The notes under the pieces were generated by a model, which had not been told where the DNA came from, did no database searches, and was given only the letters and a program-made list of their open reading frames with translations. A stretch of 64,000 nt of DNA. It comes from Arcanobacterium phocisimile (GTDB lineage: Bacteria; Actinomycetota; Actinomycetes; Actinomycetales; Actinomycetaceae). The DNA is taken from assembly GCF_016904675.1 (NCBI RefSeq), contig NZ_CP070228.1, forward strand, positions 1,736,001-1,800,000, given 5' to 3'. Shown here in pieces: positions 24,917 to 33,803 of the stretch. The first letter of the stretch is position 1. Every line of letters starts with the position of its first letter. Position numbers and translations under genes: made by a program.

Positions 24917-26833
24917 ATGAAACGCACGCATGTCTATACTGCTTGTTTAGCTGGATTCTTATCTTTATTTCCCACAGTTGCGTTTGCGGTTGAACCTGTA
25001 GATGTTACTCACAACTATGAAGATTATGCAGACGTTTCACGTGAACGCGGTGCGCTGTCTAACCTCGTAGTGGAAGTATCTAACGGTAATCTATGGGTTC
25101 TTACTGTCGACGATTTCGATTCTATGGCTCCTGATAACTGGACGAAAAAGACCTTCGAGATGTCTGGTCTGAGCCAGGGCGATGGTTTACTGGCTATCAG
25201 TGTGGGCACCTCTGAGCTTTACGCGTACTCCCCTAGCGGCTCCATTAAAGAGTTATTGAACAACGCAACCTCGCAAGACGTGTTAGATAAGTTCCACGAC
25301 GGCGAATGGGATAGTGGTATTCGGTTATTTGCCGAACACGTACGTACACTGCGTAGTGGTGGTAGTGCACCGACGTCGCCAACAACGTCGACGGTTCCCA
25401 ATATTCTCCCAGCTCTGGGTGTTATTGGAGTCGGCGGCGCTGGTGTTGCCGGGCTGGCTTATTGGCGCAAGCGGAAGAAACTCATTGCGGGTCAGGCGGA
25501 TTCTCACGTACTTGCCCAGCGGGCTTCTACCGAATTACTTGCAGCTGACGACGATGTTCGCGCCGGCGCAACTGAATTAGAGTTCGCACGCATCGAGTTT
25601 GGCATGGAGGCTACAGCGCAGTTTCGCGAAACACTTTCACGTGCTCAGCAGGATGTTCAGCGAGCGTTTGAGCTGCGCCGGTTGCTTGATGATGACGAAC
25701 CAGAAACTCCCGAGCAACAACAGCACATGAATAACCAAATCTTGGTGGCCGCCCAACGTGCTCGGCAAGCTATGGAGTCACAAGCTGAAGAATTTTCCCA
25801 GTTACGTAATCTTGCTCAGCGTTTGGAAGAAAAACTGGCCGAACTAGAAGAGCGCTCTGACGAATTACGTGCTCAGTTGCCGTTGCTGACAGATAAGTTG
25901 GCGAATCTTGCTTATAGTTTTCCGAAGGACTCTCTGGTGACGTTGATGACGTACCCGGAGCAGATCAGATCTTTACTTTCCGCGGTTGAAGAACATTTGG
26001 CGTCGGCTCAAGAACAGATTTCGGCATCGAATAAGAATCAGGGTGTGCAGTATGCCCGACTTGCTGAAGGAACGTTGGATCAGGCGTCTCAGTTAATTCA
26101 ACGAATTGACGATGCACCGCAACTGTTGATGAATGCGCGCGAAGAACTCAGTTCGGCAATCCGATCGTTGTCGTCTGATATTGCTGATGCGCGCCGACTA
26201 GGTGGCTCGGACGAAACAATTGCGTTGCGCCGTCAAGAAGCTGAGGCAGTTGTCGCACGGGCGACTTCAAGCTCACAGGTTGATCTATTGCTACTCAACG
26301 ATCAACTTTCTGAGGCCGAACGAAATCTTGATTTAGCACTTGTTGGTGTACGTGCCGAAGATGAACAGCGCCAACGCGTCCAGACGAATATTGTGCGCTA
26401 TGAAGAACAAGTTCGTGCTAAATTAGTCCGGCTTGATGAAGACGTCACTCGCTATCGTGAAGTGGTCTCGGCTGATACCCGCACTCTTCTTCAACGTGCA
26501 CACGCAGTTTTCGAATCGGCTCAACAGCTATCAATAACTGAACAGCTCACTGCTTATAGTTCAGCAATGGATTACGCTTCGCGTGCAGATCGTGCCCTGA
26601 CATCGGATTTAGATGACTACCGTGACTCGAATCAAAATTCTGGTCGTGGGTCGCATGGCCAACAACTGGGTGGTGAGTTAGCTGGGGCTATTTTAACCGG
26701 TGTTGCTCGTTCATTAATTTATGGCGCATTTTCCGGGGGTTCATCCCACCGACACCGCGGAGGATCGGGCGGCGGCTTCGGATCGGGCGGCGGCTTCGGA
26801 TCGGGCGGCGGCGGCTTCGGCAAATCCTTCTAA
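24917..26833 (+). CDS. TPM-domain coiled-coil membrane protein
   Basis: About 638 residues. A signal peptide (MKRTHVYTACLAG ... TVAFA) leads to a TPM (YgcG-like) domain with DVSRERGALSNLVVEVSNG, NLWVLTVDDF and GDGLLAISVG, placed outside the membrane. One membrane helix follows (LPALGVIGVGGAGVAGLAYW). The next 400 residues are helical and acidic with strong coiled-coil character and would lie in the cytoplasm. The C-terminus is Gly-rich (GGGFGSGGGFGSGGGG). ATG 24917 was chosen for the GGAAAGG site at 24902-24907. A PspA gene follows 81 bases later, suggesting a joint role in membrane stress or remodelling. Confidence 0.85.
   Translation: MKRTHVYTACLAGFLSLFPTVAFAVEPVDVTHNYEDYADVSRERGALSNLVVEVSNGNLWVLTVDDFDSMAPDNWTKKTFEMSGLSQGDGLLAISVGTSELYAYSPSGSIKELLNNATSQDVLDKFHDGEWDSGIRLFAEHVRTLRSGGSAPTSPTTSTVPNILPALGVIGVGGAGVAGLAYWRKRKKLIAGQADSHVLAQRASTELLAADDDVRAGATELEFARIEFGMEATAQFRETLSRAQQDVQRAFELRRLLDDDEPETPEQQQHMNNQILVAAQRARQAMESQAEEFSQLRNLAQRLEEKLAELEERSDELRAQLPLLTDKLANLAYSFPKDSLVTLMTYPEQIRSLLSAVEEHLASAQEQISASNKNQGVQYARLAEGTLDQASQLIQRIDDAPQLLMNAREELSSAIRSLSSDIADARRLGGSDETIALRRQEAEAVVARATSSSQVDLLLLNDQLSEAERNLDLALVGVRAEDEQRQRVQTNIVRYEEQVRAKLVRLDEDVTRYREVVSADTRTLLQRAHAVFESAQQLSITEQLTAYSSAMDYASRADRALTSDLDDYRDSNQNSGRGSHGQQLGGELAGAILTGVARSLIYGAFSGGSSHRHRGGSGGGFGSGGGFGSGGGGFGKSF
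26762..26818 (+). repeat. 18-base tandem repeat encoding the Gly-rich tail
   Basis: Three tandem copies of GGATCGGGCGGCGGCTTC (the last with an extra GGC) encode GSGGGF units at the end of the TPM protein. Such repeats can change copy number between strains. Confidence 0.85.
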
Positions 26834-26914
26834 TTATTCGTACTGACCACACAAAACACAGATATCTGGTAATAATGATGACTGAAACACTCAGTCACAA
26901 TGAAAGGTTCTATC

Positions 26915-27652
26915 ATGGCTGAAAAGCAATCAATCCTCGGGCGGATGACTCAGCTCGCGAAAGCGAATATTAATGCGTTGATCGATCGGGCTGAAGATCC
27001 GCAGAAGATGCTCGATCAAATGGTTCGCGATTATACAAATTCGATTGCCGAAGCTGAAGACGCTGTGGCGGTCACCATTGGAAATCTTCGTCTAGCTGAA
27101 GCCGACTATGACGAAGACGTCCGTGCAGCAAACGAGTGGGGTACGAAGGCTCAGGCCGCTGTCGCTAAGGCTCACGAACTACGCGCCGCTGGTAATGAAG
27201 AGGGCGCACAAAAAATGGAGAATCTTGCCAAGATCGCTCTGGAACGTCAGATCACTGCAGAAAAAGAAGCACGTGATGCTGAGCCAATGATTGCTTCCCA
27301 ACGTGAAGTTGTCACCAAGCTCAAGGATGGCTTGAACATCATGCGTTCCAAGCTCGAAGATCTGCGTTCCAAGCGCAATCAGCTCGTAGCTCGCGCTAAG
27401 TCTGCTGAAGCTCAAAATAAGGTACAAGATGCCATGAGCTCGATTAACGTTCTTGATCCATCAACCGAGATCGGCCGTTTCGAAGAATCAGTTCGCCGTC
27501 AAGAAGCTATCGCTCTCGGAAAAGCTGAAGTATCTTCATCGTCCCTTGATGAACAGTTTGCACAACTGACCTCATCGTCAGCGAATGATGAAGTTGAGTC
27601 TCGCCTAGCAGCACTACAAGCTACGGTCGCTCCAGAACAAATCGAAAGCTAA
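26915..27652 (+). CDS. PspA/IM30 family protein
   Basis: A 245-residue PspA/IM30 (ESCRT-III-like) protein. It starts MAEKQSILGRMTQLAKANINALIDRAEDPQKMLDQMVRDY, the hallmark N-terminus with the amphipathic membrane helix, and continues as a long coiled-coil hairpin rich in Ala, Glu, Lys and Arg. These proteins coat and stabilise stressed membranes. A GAAAGG site at 26902-26907 suits ATG 26915; an earlier ATG at 26900 is also in frame. It lies downstream of the TPM protein gene on the same strand. Confidence 0.95.
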   Translation: MAEKQSILGRMTQLAKANINALIDRAEDPQKMLDQMVRDYTNSIAEAEDAVAVTIGNLRLAEADYDEDVRAANEWGTKAQAAVAKAHELRAAGNEEGAQKMENLAKIALERQITAEKEARDAEPMIASQREVVTKLKDGLNIMRSKLEDLRSKRNQLVARAKSAEAQNKVQDAMSSINVLDPSTEIGRFEESVRRQEAIALGKAEVSSSSLDEQFAQLTSSSANDEVESRLAALQATVAPEQIES

Positions 27653-27720
27653 GCAACAAATTACCAGTGGCTTTACCCCGTCCATTATCGGGGTAGGAAA
27701 TACAACTTCCATGATCACCA

Positions 27721-27767
27721 ACGCCGGTGGGTGGGACAAGCATAGAGCTTGTCCCACCCACCGGCGT
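27721..27767 (+). terminator. Long perfect hairpin after the PspA gene
   Basis: A perfect 21-bp stem (ACGCCGGTGGGTGGGACAAGC) with a five-base loop lies 68 bases after the PspA stop. It has no T-run. It may terminate transcription or serve as a processing site. The remaining 231-base gap before the NYN gene holds no other feature I can name. Confidence 0.55.
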
Positions 27768-27883
27768 TCATGCCAACAGCGTTTTCGGAATAATGTCGAT
27801 TATGGACTGCAACTGTCCTAGTTCCATCGATGTAAAGATGAGAAATCCGTGAATTTCTCTACTCATCGCGCTAGGATACAAGT

Positions 27884-28471
27884 ATGTATATTCTTATTGA
27901 TGGTGAAAATATCGATGCCACGCTCGGCGTAAATATCCTTAAGCGTCCACCACGCGGTGAAGAACGCCCCCGCTGGGATCGAGTCTTGGAGTTCCGTCCC
28001 TTCCCATCCCGCACCGGCAATAACCACGCTACAGGCGACGGCGAAGACCACCCAGCTAAAGGCCTCTTCTTCCTCAACGTTTCGCAGCGTAGCGCCAATG
28101 CTTTTATCCAAGCACTTCTCGCTATCGGTTGGCAGCCAATTCAGCTCACTTCACCAGATGCTGAACGTAAAGTTGTCGATGAAGGTATTCAGCGCACGCT
28201 AGAAGCTATCTTGAAGGAACGGCCCGGGGCTGATGTTGTCTTGGGAACACACGACGTCGACTACCTGCCACAAATCGAGGCACTTCTCGATGCCGGTCAT
28301 CGAGTATCAATCATGTGTTTCCGAGAATTCCTGGCCTTGCCACTCGCTGAGCTGGAAGACAAAGGCCTAGTTATTCACGATCTCGAACTGGACGTGCAGG
28401 CATTTAATTTGCCACTCAATCGTACACATCCTGTCGACATCGATGAATTTGATCCGTATCCATACCTTTAA
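27884..28471 (+). CDS. NYN-domain (PIN-like) protein
   Basis: A 195-residue protein with the NYN fold, a PIN-like nuclease domain. The first acidic site is in MYILIDGENIDATLG, a second in ADVVLGTHDVDYLPQIEAL, and HRVSIMCFREF follows, as in the LabA/NYN group. RNA cleavage is the usual expectation, but many members are uncharacterised. The gene stands just before a two-component system on the same strand, with 48 bases between them, yet the latter appears to have its own promoter. Confidence 0.85.
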   Translation: MYILIDGENIDATLGVNILKRPPRGEERPRWDRVLEFRPFPSRTGNNHATGDGEDHPAKGLFFLNVSQRSANAFIQALLAIGWQPIQLTSPDAERKVVDEGIQRTLEAILKERPGADVVLGTHDVDYLPQIEALLDAGHRVSIMCFREFLALPLAELEDKGLVIHDLELDVQAFNLPLNRTHPVDIDEFDPYPYL

Positions 28472-28478
28472 TCGGAAC

Positions 28479-28520
28479 ATTTTCAGGAGATTTTCAGCTT
28501 TTTAACGAACAATAGAAATA
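28479..28520 (+). promoter_or_regulatory. Direct-repeat operator and leaderless promoter of the response regulator
   Basis: ATTTTCAG occurs at 28479-28486 and again at 28490-28497, an 11-base period typical of OmpR/PhoP-type binding sites. A -10-like AACAAT at 28508-28513 lies six bases before ATG 28520, predicting a leaderless transcript. The repeats overlap the -35 region, as expected for self-activation. Confidence 0.5.
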
Positions 28521-29257
28521 TGACAGAGGAAAAAACATCAGCAAAAATTCTCGTTGTTGACGATGAGCCTTCGATCCGTGAATTACTTTCAGTATCACTA
28601 AAGTTTGCTGGTTTTTCGGTAGAAACCGCAGCTGACGGACACCAAGCATTACGCGTCGTCCAAGAATTTTCTCCTGATCTCATCGTGCTTGACATCATGT
28701 TGCCTGACTTCGATGGCTACGAAGTCCTTCGACGAATCCGCGAGCGCGGCGAGAACGTGCCCGTGCTTTTCCTCACCGCAAAAGATGACCTCCAAGATAA
28801 ACTTCACGGGCTGAATGCCGGAGCAGACGATTATGTCACTAAGCCGTTTTCACTCGAAGAAGTCGTGACGCGCATCCAAGTTATCTTGCGCCGAACAAAT
28901 CCCGCCGAAACAGAGCCGGCCATTATTCGCTATCACGATCTTGAATTAAATGAGGACACGTACGAAGTTCGCCGCGCCGGGCACCTCGTAGAGCTCTCTC
29001 CTACAGAATTCAAACTTTTACGTTACCTCATGGTTAACGCCGAGCGCGTAGTTTCTAAAGTTCAGATTCTCGACCACGTGTGGGATTATGATTGGATTGG
29101 CGAAGCTTCCATTGTTGAATCTTATATTTCATACTTGCGTCGCAAAATTGATTCAGCTGAAGCCCTCGGTATCACTGATCCATCCCAAGTTGCCGAGTTG
29201 GTTCCGCTGATCCACACAAAACGCGGCATTGGTTACGTCATGCGCACAGATAAGTGA
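28520..29257 (+). CDS. OmpR-family response regulator (TcrA/MprA type)
   Basis: A 245-residue response regulator. The receiver starts KILVVDDEPSIRELLSVSL, has the phospho-acceptor in DLIVLDIMLPDFDGYEVLRR and the switch lysine in YVTKPFSLEEV. The C-terminal winged helix contains VELSPTEFKLLRYLMVNAERVVSK, WDYDWIGEASIVESYISYLRRKI and RGIGYVMR. It is close to the actinobacterial TrcR/TcrA/MprA group. Its kinase follows four bases after the stop codon. A direct repeat upstream suggests it controls its own gene. Confidence 0.96.
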   Translation: MTEEKTSAKILVVDDEPSIRELLSVSLKFAGFSVETAADGHQALRVVQEFSPDLIVLDIMLPDFDGYEVLRRIRERGENVPVLFLTAKDDLQDKLHGLNAGADDYVTKPFSLEEVVTRIQVILRRTNPAETEPAIIRYHDLELNEDTYEVRRAGHLVELSPTEFKLLRYLMVNAERVVSKVQILDHVWDYDWIGEASIVESYISYLRRKIDSAEALGITDPSQVAELVPLIHTKRGIGYVMRTDK

Positions 29258-29260
29258 CGC

Positions 29261-30742
29261 ATGCCGGAACGTCAATCTCGTCCCCCACTCACCGGACGGC
29301 TCTCATGGCAGCTCCTTGCGGTCTTTCTCGTTCTTCTTGGCAGCGCGCTCGTGTTAGTTTCTGCCTTTACAACGATCTCCCTGCGCACATTTTTGACGTC
29401 CGAAACCGATAAGACCCTTTCATCTTCCGGGCAAATCGTCGCCTCACAGACCGTTGATGCGCTGATCCAAGGTTCCTCAAGTACCTTGCTTCCCTCTGAG
29501 TTTTATCTTTACATCCGTGACGATTTTGGTACTGCTGTTGAAGAAGTGCATCACGCGGTTGAAGATCGTTTCGGAAAACCACTTAATGCGCCCGAGCTTG
29601 CCGCAAACTATATTGACCAACCGAGGTCTGTACCAGGTACTCTTGCACATACCGAATGGCGTATTATCTCAGTCCCTCTGACATCAACCGGCCCTCATCC
29701 ACGAACTGTTGGCCATGTGCTCATTGGTCTGCCGTTGGAACAGGTAGAGCGTACAGTCGGTAACCTCCGTCAAGTTTTGACGTTCTTTATTTTGGCGATT
29801 ATGTCCATCGGGTCACTTGTATCTATTGTGCTTGTCCACCGTTCACTGCGCGGTTTGCGCACTGTTAACCACGTGAGTGCCGACGTGCGTCGGGGAAACT
29901 TCGCCGCCCGTGTTCCTGCGATGAAGCCCGGTAGTGAAGTTAATGCGTTGGGAGAATCAATCAACGCGATGCTGGACGAAATCGAGACACTCTTTGACGC
30001 CCAAGCCGCCTCCGAACAGCGTATGCGGCGCTTTGTTTCCGACGCCTCCCATGAGCTTCGTACCCCGCTGGCAACAATCCGCGGATATGCTGAACTGTAT
30101 CGACTCGGCGGCGTGCCAACCGAATCGGTACCCCAAGCTTTTGGCCGTATCGAATCCGAGTCTGGCCGAATGGCCAACCTCGTTGAAGACTTACTTAAGC
30201 TCGCACGCCTCGATGAACGCGGCGAAATTAAACCCAAACCGGTTGATCTTGCTGCAGTTGCGCTCAACACTGTCTCAGACTTCCTTGCCCGCGCCCCTCA
30301 GCGCAGTGCCGCAGTGACGAATCTCGATGGCGGCGAAGTCGAATCCCTCGTCATCATGGGCGATAACGATGGCGTCACCCAGCTTTTAACAAACCTGTTA
30401 GGCAACGTCAGTTCTCACACCGATCCTGATGTTGCGGTGGAAGTAGCCGTTGGCATTGATCCGGAAGATGCCAGCCAAGCCCTTGTTGAAGTGCGCGATC
30501 ATGGGCAGGGCATTCCGGAAAAAGATCGCGCCCATATTTTCGAACGTTTCTACAAGATCGATTCGTCGCGTGCACGTTGCGGTGGTGAAGGCTCTGGGCT
30601 CGGATTAGCTATCGTTGCAGCTATCATGACCGCACACCACGGCCAGGTGACGATTAAAGAAACCCCTGGTGGCGGATTAACTGTCCGGTTGGCGTTCCCG
30701 CTTCCCCGGACCCTATCTGGTCACAGCGAGCCACTCGCTTAA
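29261..30742 (+). CDS. Sensor histidine kinase with HAMP domain
   Basis: A 493-residue kinase partner of the regulator just upstream. A first membrane helix (LLAVFLVLLGSALVLVSAF) precedes an external domain of about 140 residues, a second helix (VLTFFILAIMSIGSLVSIVL) and HAMP (LRTVNHVSADVRRGNFAARVP). The phospho-acceptor histidine is in DASHELRTPLATIRGYAEL. The ATPase domain shows LLTNLLGNVSSHT, VRDHGQGIPEKDRAHIFERF and GLGLAIVAAIMTAHHG. The signal is unknown. A convergent gene starts six bases beyond its stop. Confidence 0.96.
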   Translation: MPERQSRPPLTGRLSWQLLAVFLVLLGSALVLVSAFTTISLRTFLTSETDKTLSSSGQIVASQTVDALIQGSSSTLLPSEFYLYIRDDFGTAVEEVHHAVEDRFGKPLNAPELAANYIDQPRSVPGTLAHTEWRIISVPLTSTGPHPRTVGHVLIGLPLEQVERTVGNLRQVLTFFILAIMSIGSLVSIVLVHRSLRGLRTVNHVSADVRRGNFAARVPAMKPGSEVNALGESINAMLDEIETLFDAQAASEQRMRRFVSDASHELRTPLATIRGYAELYRLGGVPTESVPQAFGRIESESGRMANLVEDLLKLARLDERGEIKPKPVDLAAVALNTVSDFLARAPQRSAAVTNLDGGEVESLVIMGDNDGVTQLLTNLLGNVSSHTDPDVAVEVAVGIDPEDASQALVEVRDHGQGIPEKDRAHIFERFYKIDSSRARCGGEGSGLGLAIVAAIMTAHHGQVTIKETPGGGLTVRLAFPLPRTLSGHSEPLA

Positions 30743-30748
30743 CGCTGA

Positions 30749-31459
30749 CTAGTCAAGCGTCGGATCTGGGTTCGCCGTCTTCTGATCAAGCATCATCTCG
30801 ATCTGGTGACGTACCCGGGCAATAAATTCTTCCGGAGTTTCTTCGAGCTTACCAAACATCGGTTCGCCGATAAAAAGATTGACTTCCGGGTGATTCAGTG
30901 TAGGTAGCACACGCCCAACTGGCATGGCTTCGTGCCCGCCCGACATCGCAAGCGGCACAATCGGCACACCGATTTTTTTTGCGATAGCTGCCGCGCCTGG
31001 CTTAAACACACCCATTTTTCCGTCGCGGGAACGGGTGCCTTCCGGGAAGATCAAAATCGGGATACCGGCACGCAACAACTTACTAGTCATGCCGGTGGCA
31101 CGCGAGGTGTTCGGCGTCGTCGTTTTTCCTTTACGCTCAATCGGATACGTATTGAAAAATACGGAGGTGAGCTTGGCGATCCCCTTCTTCCGGTAGAAGT
31201 AGTCGGCGGCGGCACCGGTGGCGAGGTTGTCGGTCATGTGGTCTGGCAGCAGCGAGAAAACCATCGGCGCATCTAAGTGGGAGGAATGGTTGCCGACCAC
31301 AATATAGGCCCCGGTGAGACCTTCGACGTTGTGCTCGCCCCACACGGTGGTTCCCAGCAATGCGTTCATTGCTGGGCGGGTCACCACTTTGCGTACGGCT
31401 TTACGTATCTTTCGTTTGCGTTCCGAACAGTAATCATCTACCGGGTTATATTCGCTCAT
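30749..31459 (-). CDS. 1-acyl-sn-glycerol-3-phosphate acyltransferase family (PlsC)
   Basis: A 236-residue acyltransferase. The catalytic motif is NHSSHLDAP (HxxxxD) and the substrate motif is FPEGTRSRDG, followed by KPGAAAIAKKIGVPIVPLAMSG. Such enzymes add the second acyl chain to lysophosphatidic acid, or act on related lipids. The start ATG overlaps the stop of the SDR gene upstream by four bases, so the two are co-translated. This combination suggests a lipid-modifying unit, though the substrate is uncertain. Confidence 0.93.
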   Translation of the reverse strand: MSEYNPVDDYCSERKRKIRKAVRKVVTRPAMNALLGTTVWGEHNVEGLTGAYIVVGNHSSHLDAPMVFSLLPDHMTDNLATGAAADYFYRKKGIAKLTSVFFNTYPIERKGKTTTPNTSRATGMTSKLLRAGIPILIFPEGTRSRDGKMGVFKPGAAAIAKKIGVPIVPLAMSGGHEAMPVGRVLPTLNHPEVNLFIGEPMFGKLEETPEEFIARVRHQIEMMLDQKTANPDPTLD

Positions 31460-32313
31460 CGCCGACCCTTATTCAACTTCTTCACTGCCTTATGGACAAT
31501 GAACCGTGGAGTGTGCTTAGCGAAGAATGCGAGTGATTTGAATCGCTTCGATGGAATCGTTTGGGTTTTTCCGCGTTCGATATCGCGCAGAGCTTCGTCG
31601 ATAACGCGTTCGCTATCGAGCCAGAGCCAGGATGGGATCGACGACGTCGATACTCCGGAACGCTCGTGGAATTCAGTTCGCACCCAGCCCGGTAGGAACG
31701 AGACGACCTGGACGCCGTATTGCCCAACTTCGATAGACAGGGATTCCGACCATACGCGCACGAAGGCTTTGACTGCACCATAGGCTCCCATCGGTGCTAG
31801 TGAGGCGACCGAGGCGGTGGTGACGATGATTCCTGCGCCGCGTTCTTTCATGGCGTAGGCAGCTGCCCCGCCGAGCTCCATGGGCACGAGGGCCATGAGT
31901 TCAGCGCCGGCGCGTAGTTGCGTGGCATCATCGGTTGCCATAGGCGAATACATGCCCGAGCCGGCATTGTTGATAAAGATAGAGATTGGGTCAGTTTGGT
32001 CAAGGAGGGCAGCTTTGACGCGCTCGACTCCTTCACGCTGGCTGAGATCGGCTTGGATGACGCGCACGTCAACACCAGTTTTGCTCGATATTTGAGCGGC
32101 GACGTCGTTCAATCGCTGCTCGTTACGTGCCACGAGGACGAGATCGCATCCTTTTTTGGCGAGCGCGCGGGCAAAAGCCGCACCCATTCCAGACGTTCCG
32201 CCGGTAATGAGCGCTCGACCTGTCAGAACTGTTTCCAAACCTTGTTTATTCACATTACCTACGTTAGAACACTTCCGGGGCGAGAGCACTTTTATTGGCA
32301 CCTTCGTGTCCAT
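31456..32313 (-). CDS. Short-chain dehydrogenase/reductase
   Basis: A 285-residue SDR. The nucleotide motif is ALITGGTSGMGAAFARAL, followed by ADLSQREGVERV, IFINNAGSGMYSP and the catalytic YGAVK in LAPMGAYGAVKAFVRVW. The sequence resembles the DltE/YqjQ-like 'classical' SDRs that use NADP(H). The start is not certain: ATG 32313 has AAGGAAAG upstream, while a GTG at 32253 (VNKQGLETVL) begins nearer the Rossmann fold. The acyltransferase gene follows with a four-base overlap. Substrate unknown. Confidence 0.92.
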   Translation of the reverse strand: MDTKVPIKVLSPRKCSNVGNVNKQGLETVLTGRALITGGTSGMGAAFARALAKKGCDLVLVARNEQRLNDVAAQISSKTGVDVRVIQADLSQREGVERVKAALLDQTDPISIFINNAGSGMYSPMATDDATQLRAGAELMALVPMELGGAAAYAMKERGAGIIVTTASVASLAPMGAYGAVKAFVRVWSESLSIEVGQYGVQVVSFLPGWVRTEFHERSGVSTSSIPSWLWLDSERVIDEALRDIERGKTQTIPSKRFKSLAFFAKHTPRFIVHKAVKKLNKGRR

Positions 32314-32393
32314 TATCTAGTTACTTTCCTTGTTGCGTTTGGGTAGTTTCTTAGCGGGGTATAGAATCGTGGAACGTCTGTTATGGAGGATCT

Positions 32394-33503
32394 ATGCTTG
32401 ATATGAACGTTCCTAGTTGGGTCGTACAGGCTTTCGTGCGTAGCGCACTTGATGCCGGCGCCACTGCGCAACGTACGCTCATTGAGCAAACTGCCCATGA
32501 TCTCCTGGCGATTTGGGCTGAGCCGGAACGCTTATTTCACAATACGCGTCATCTTCTCGATATGCTCAAACGCGTCGATACTCTCTCTCCGGAGACGCAA
32601 AATCCGTGCCTGGTTCGCTTAGCTACGTGGGGTCACGGGTTGGTGTTCAATATTTCTCCCGAGGCGGTTTATTCGCGCAATGGTGGGGAGGATGAGCCTG
32701 CGTCGGCACGTGTTGCGGCACAATACTTTTCCCAGATCGGGATTCCGGAAGAGAACATTGAGCGTATCTCTTCACTGATTACTCATATGCATAAGCGTCA
32801 CGATGTTCCTGGCGTTTCGCAGCGTTCGGATGAAACGTCACGATTTGATTCGATCGACGTCGATCGCCTGGCACTTTATGATGCTCATTTTGGTACGTTA
32901 GCTACTGCTCCGCAGCACTATAAGTCCTATGTTCAACTGGTTCGTGAAGAATATGCTCACGTTCCCGAACGTGACTGGTTGATGGCTCGTCGGCTCATTG
33001 CCGAACATTTGTTGGCGCGAAAGCGGATTTTCTTAACCCCGCTCGCAACCGCGTGGGAGCCGGTTGCACGGCAGAACTTGCGTGCCGAGCTCGAACGCAT
33101 TGACGCGCTTATTCTTTGTGCTGATCAGGCGGCGGATTCGCCAGATACAGACGCTACGATCGAAGCGGCGGGGGTAGCTAAGGAAGATCCTACAGCGAAA
33201 CTATTCCAAACAGCTCAGCTTGAACGTATTCTCGATGAGACTCATACTGCGGACGCGGATGGCGAGAACGATAACGGCGCTGTAGACGACGTCGTTTCTG
33301 ATGTGATTCAACCACATGTGCCGGTTGTGAAGCGTTCCTCACTCGAAGAGCTCGACGATGCGTTCACCCCGGGCGCTCCGCCGCGCGTTTTGGACCATTC
33401 GCAGGCTGAGGCTGCGCGCCGCGAACAGATTGTCCAAGAAACGTTGGAAACAATTGAGCGTAAACAAAACGAGGCGCGTGAAGAGCGTGAAGGTCGCGAC
33501 TGA
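32394..33503 (+). CDS. HD-superfamily-like protein (COG4339 type) lacking the HD aspartate
   Basis: A 369-residue protein. The first 240 residues follow the predicted metal-dependent HD phosphohydrolases of COG4339: FHNTRHLLDMLKRV, ATWGHGLVFNISPEAVYS, EPASARVAAQYF, LITHMHKRHD, DVDRLALYDAHFGTL and YVQLVREEYAHVPE. The usual WFHDAVY becomes WGHGLVF, so the aspartate of the HD doublet is glycine. The last 120 residues are an acidic, low-complexity extension ending in a charged helix. Either the enzyme uses other ligands or it has lost catalysis. Function unknown. Confidence 0.65.
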   Translation: MLDMNVPSWVVQAFVRSALDAGATAQRTLIEQTAHDLLAIWAEPERLFHNTRHLLDMLKRVDTLSPETQNPCLVRLATWGHGLVFNISPEAVYSRNGGEDEPASARVAAQYFSQIGIPEENIERISSLITHMHKRHDVPGVSQRSDETSRFDSIDVDRLALYDAHFGTLATAPQHYKSYVQLVREEYAHVPERDWLMARRLIAEHLLARKRIFLTPLATAWEPVARQNLRAELERIDALILCADQAADSPDTDATIEAAGVAKEDPTAKLFQTAQLERILDETHTADADGENDNGAVDDVVSDVIQPHVPVVKRSSLEELDDAFTPGAPPRVLDHSQAEAARREQIVQETLETIERKQNEAREEREGRD

Positions 33504-33803
33504 ACAAGTCGCGTCAGGTGATGAGATGTTGAAGAGGTCTTCGTCGTCGTCACCACTACTGGTACTGATGCCTACTGCGCCCTGGCTGCGGTTAGGGAAA
33601 AGTAGTCCAGCAAAAATCGTTAGCTCAATAAACACCGAGCGCACCACAGCACTGTATAGTAAATATTAGTTAAACTATTACAAAAGGTTCTGTGCATATT
33701 TACCCTATTTCCTCTCAAGTGAATAGACTGGCGTGAAAGGTGTAACTCGCGATGCTAACAACATTAGCTGACAACAAAGTCTCATCACCGAGCAGCGAGG
33801 GGG
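33504..33803. other. 300-base gap without a gene
   Basis: I see no convincing gene, RNA or terminator here. The second half (33640-33790) is AT-rich and probably holds the promoter for the membrane protein that follows. A reverse-strand open frame through this part is a shadow of the preceding gene. Confidence 0.5.

Noticed and set aside
33339-33647. A minus-strand open frame across the end of the HD-like gene and the gap
   Set aside because: Most of it is antisense to the coding region and it has no ribosome-binding site or family pattern.
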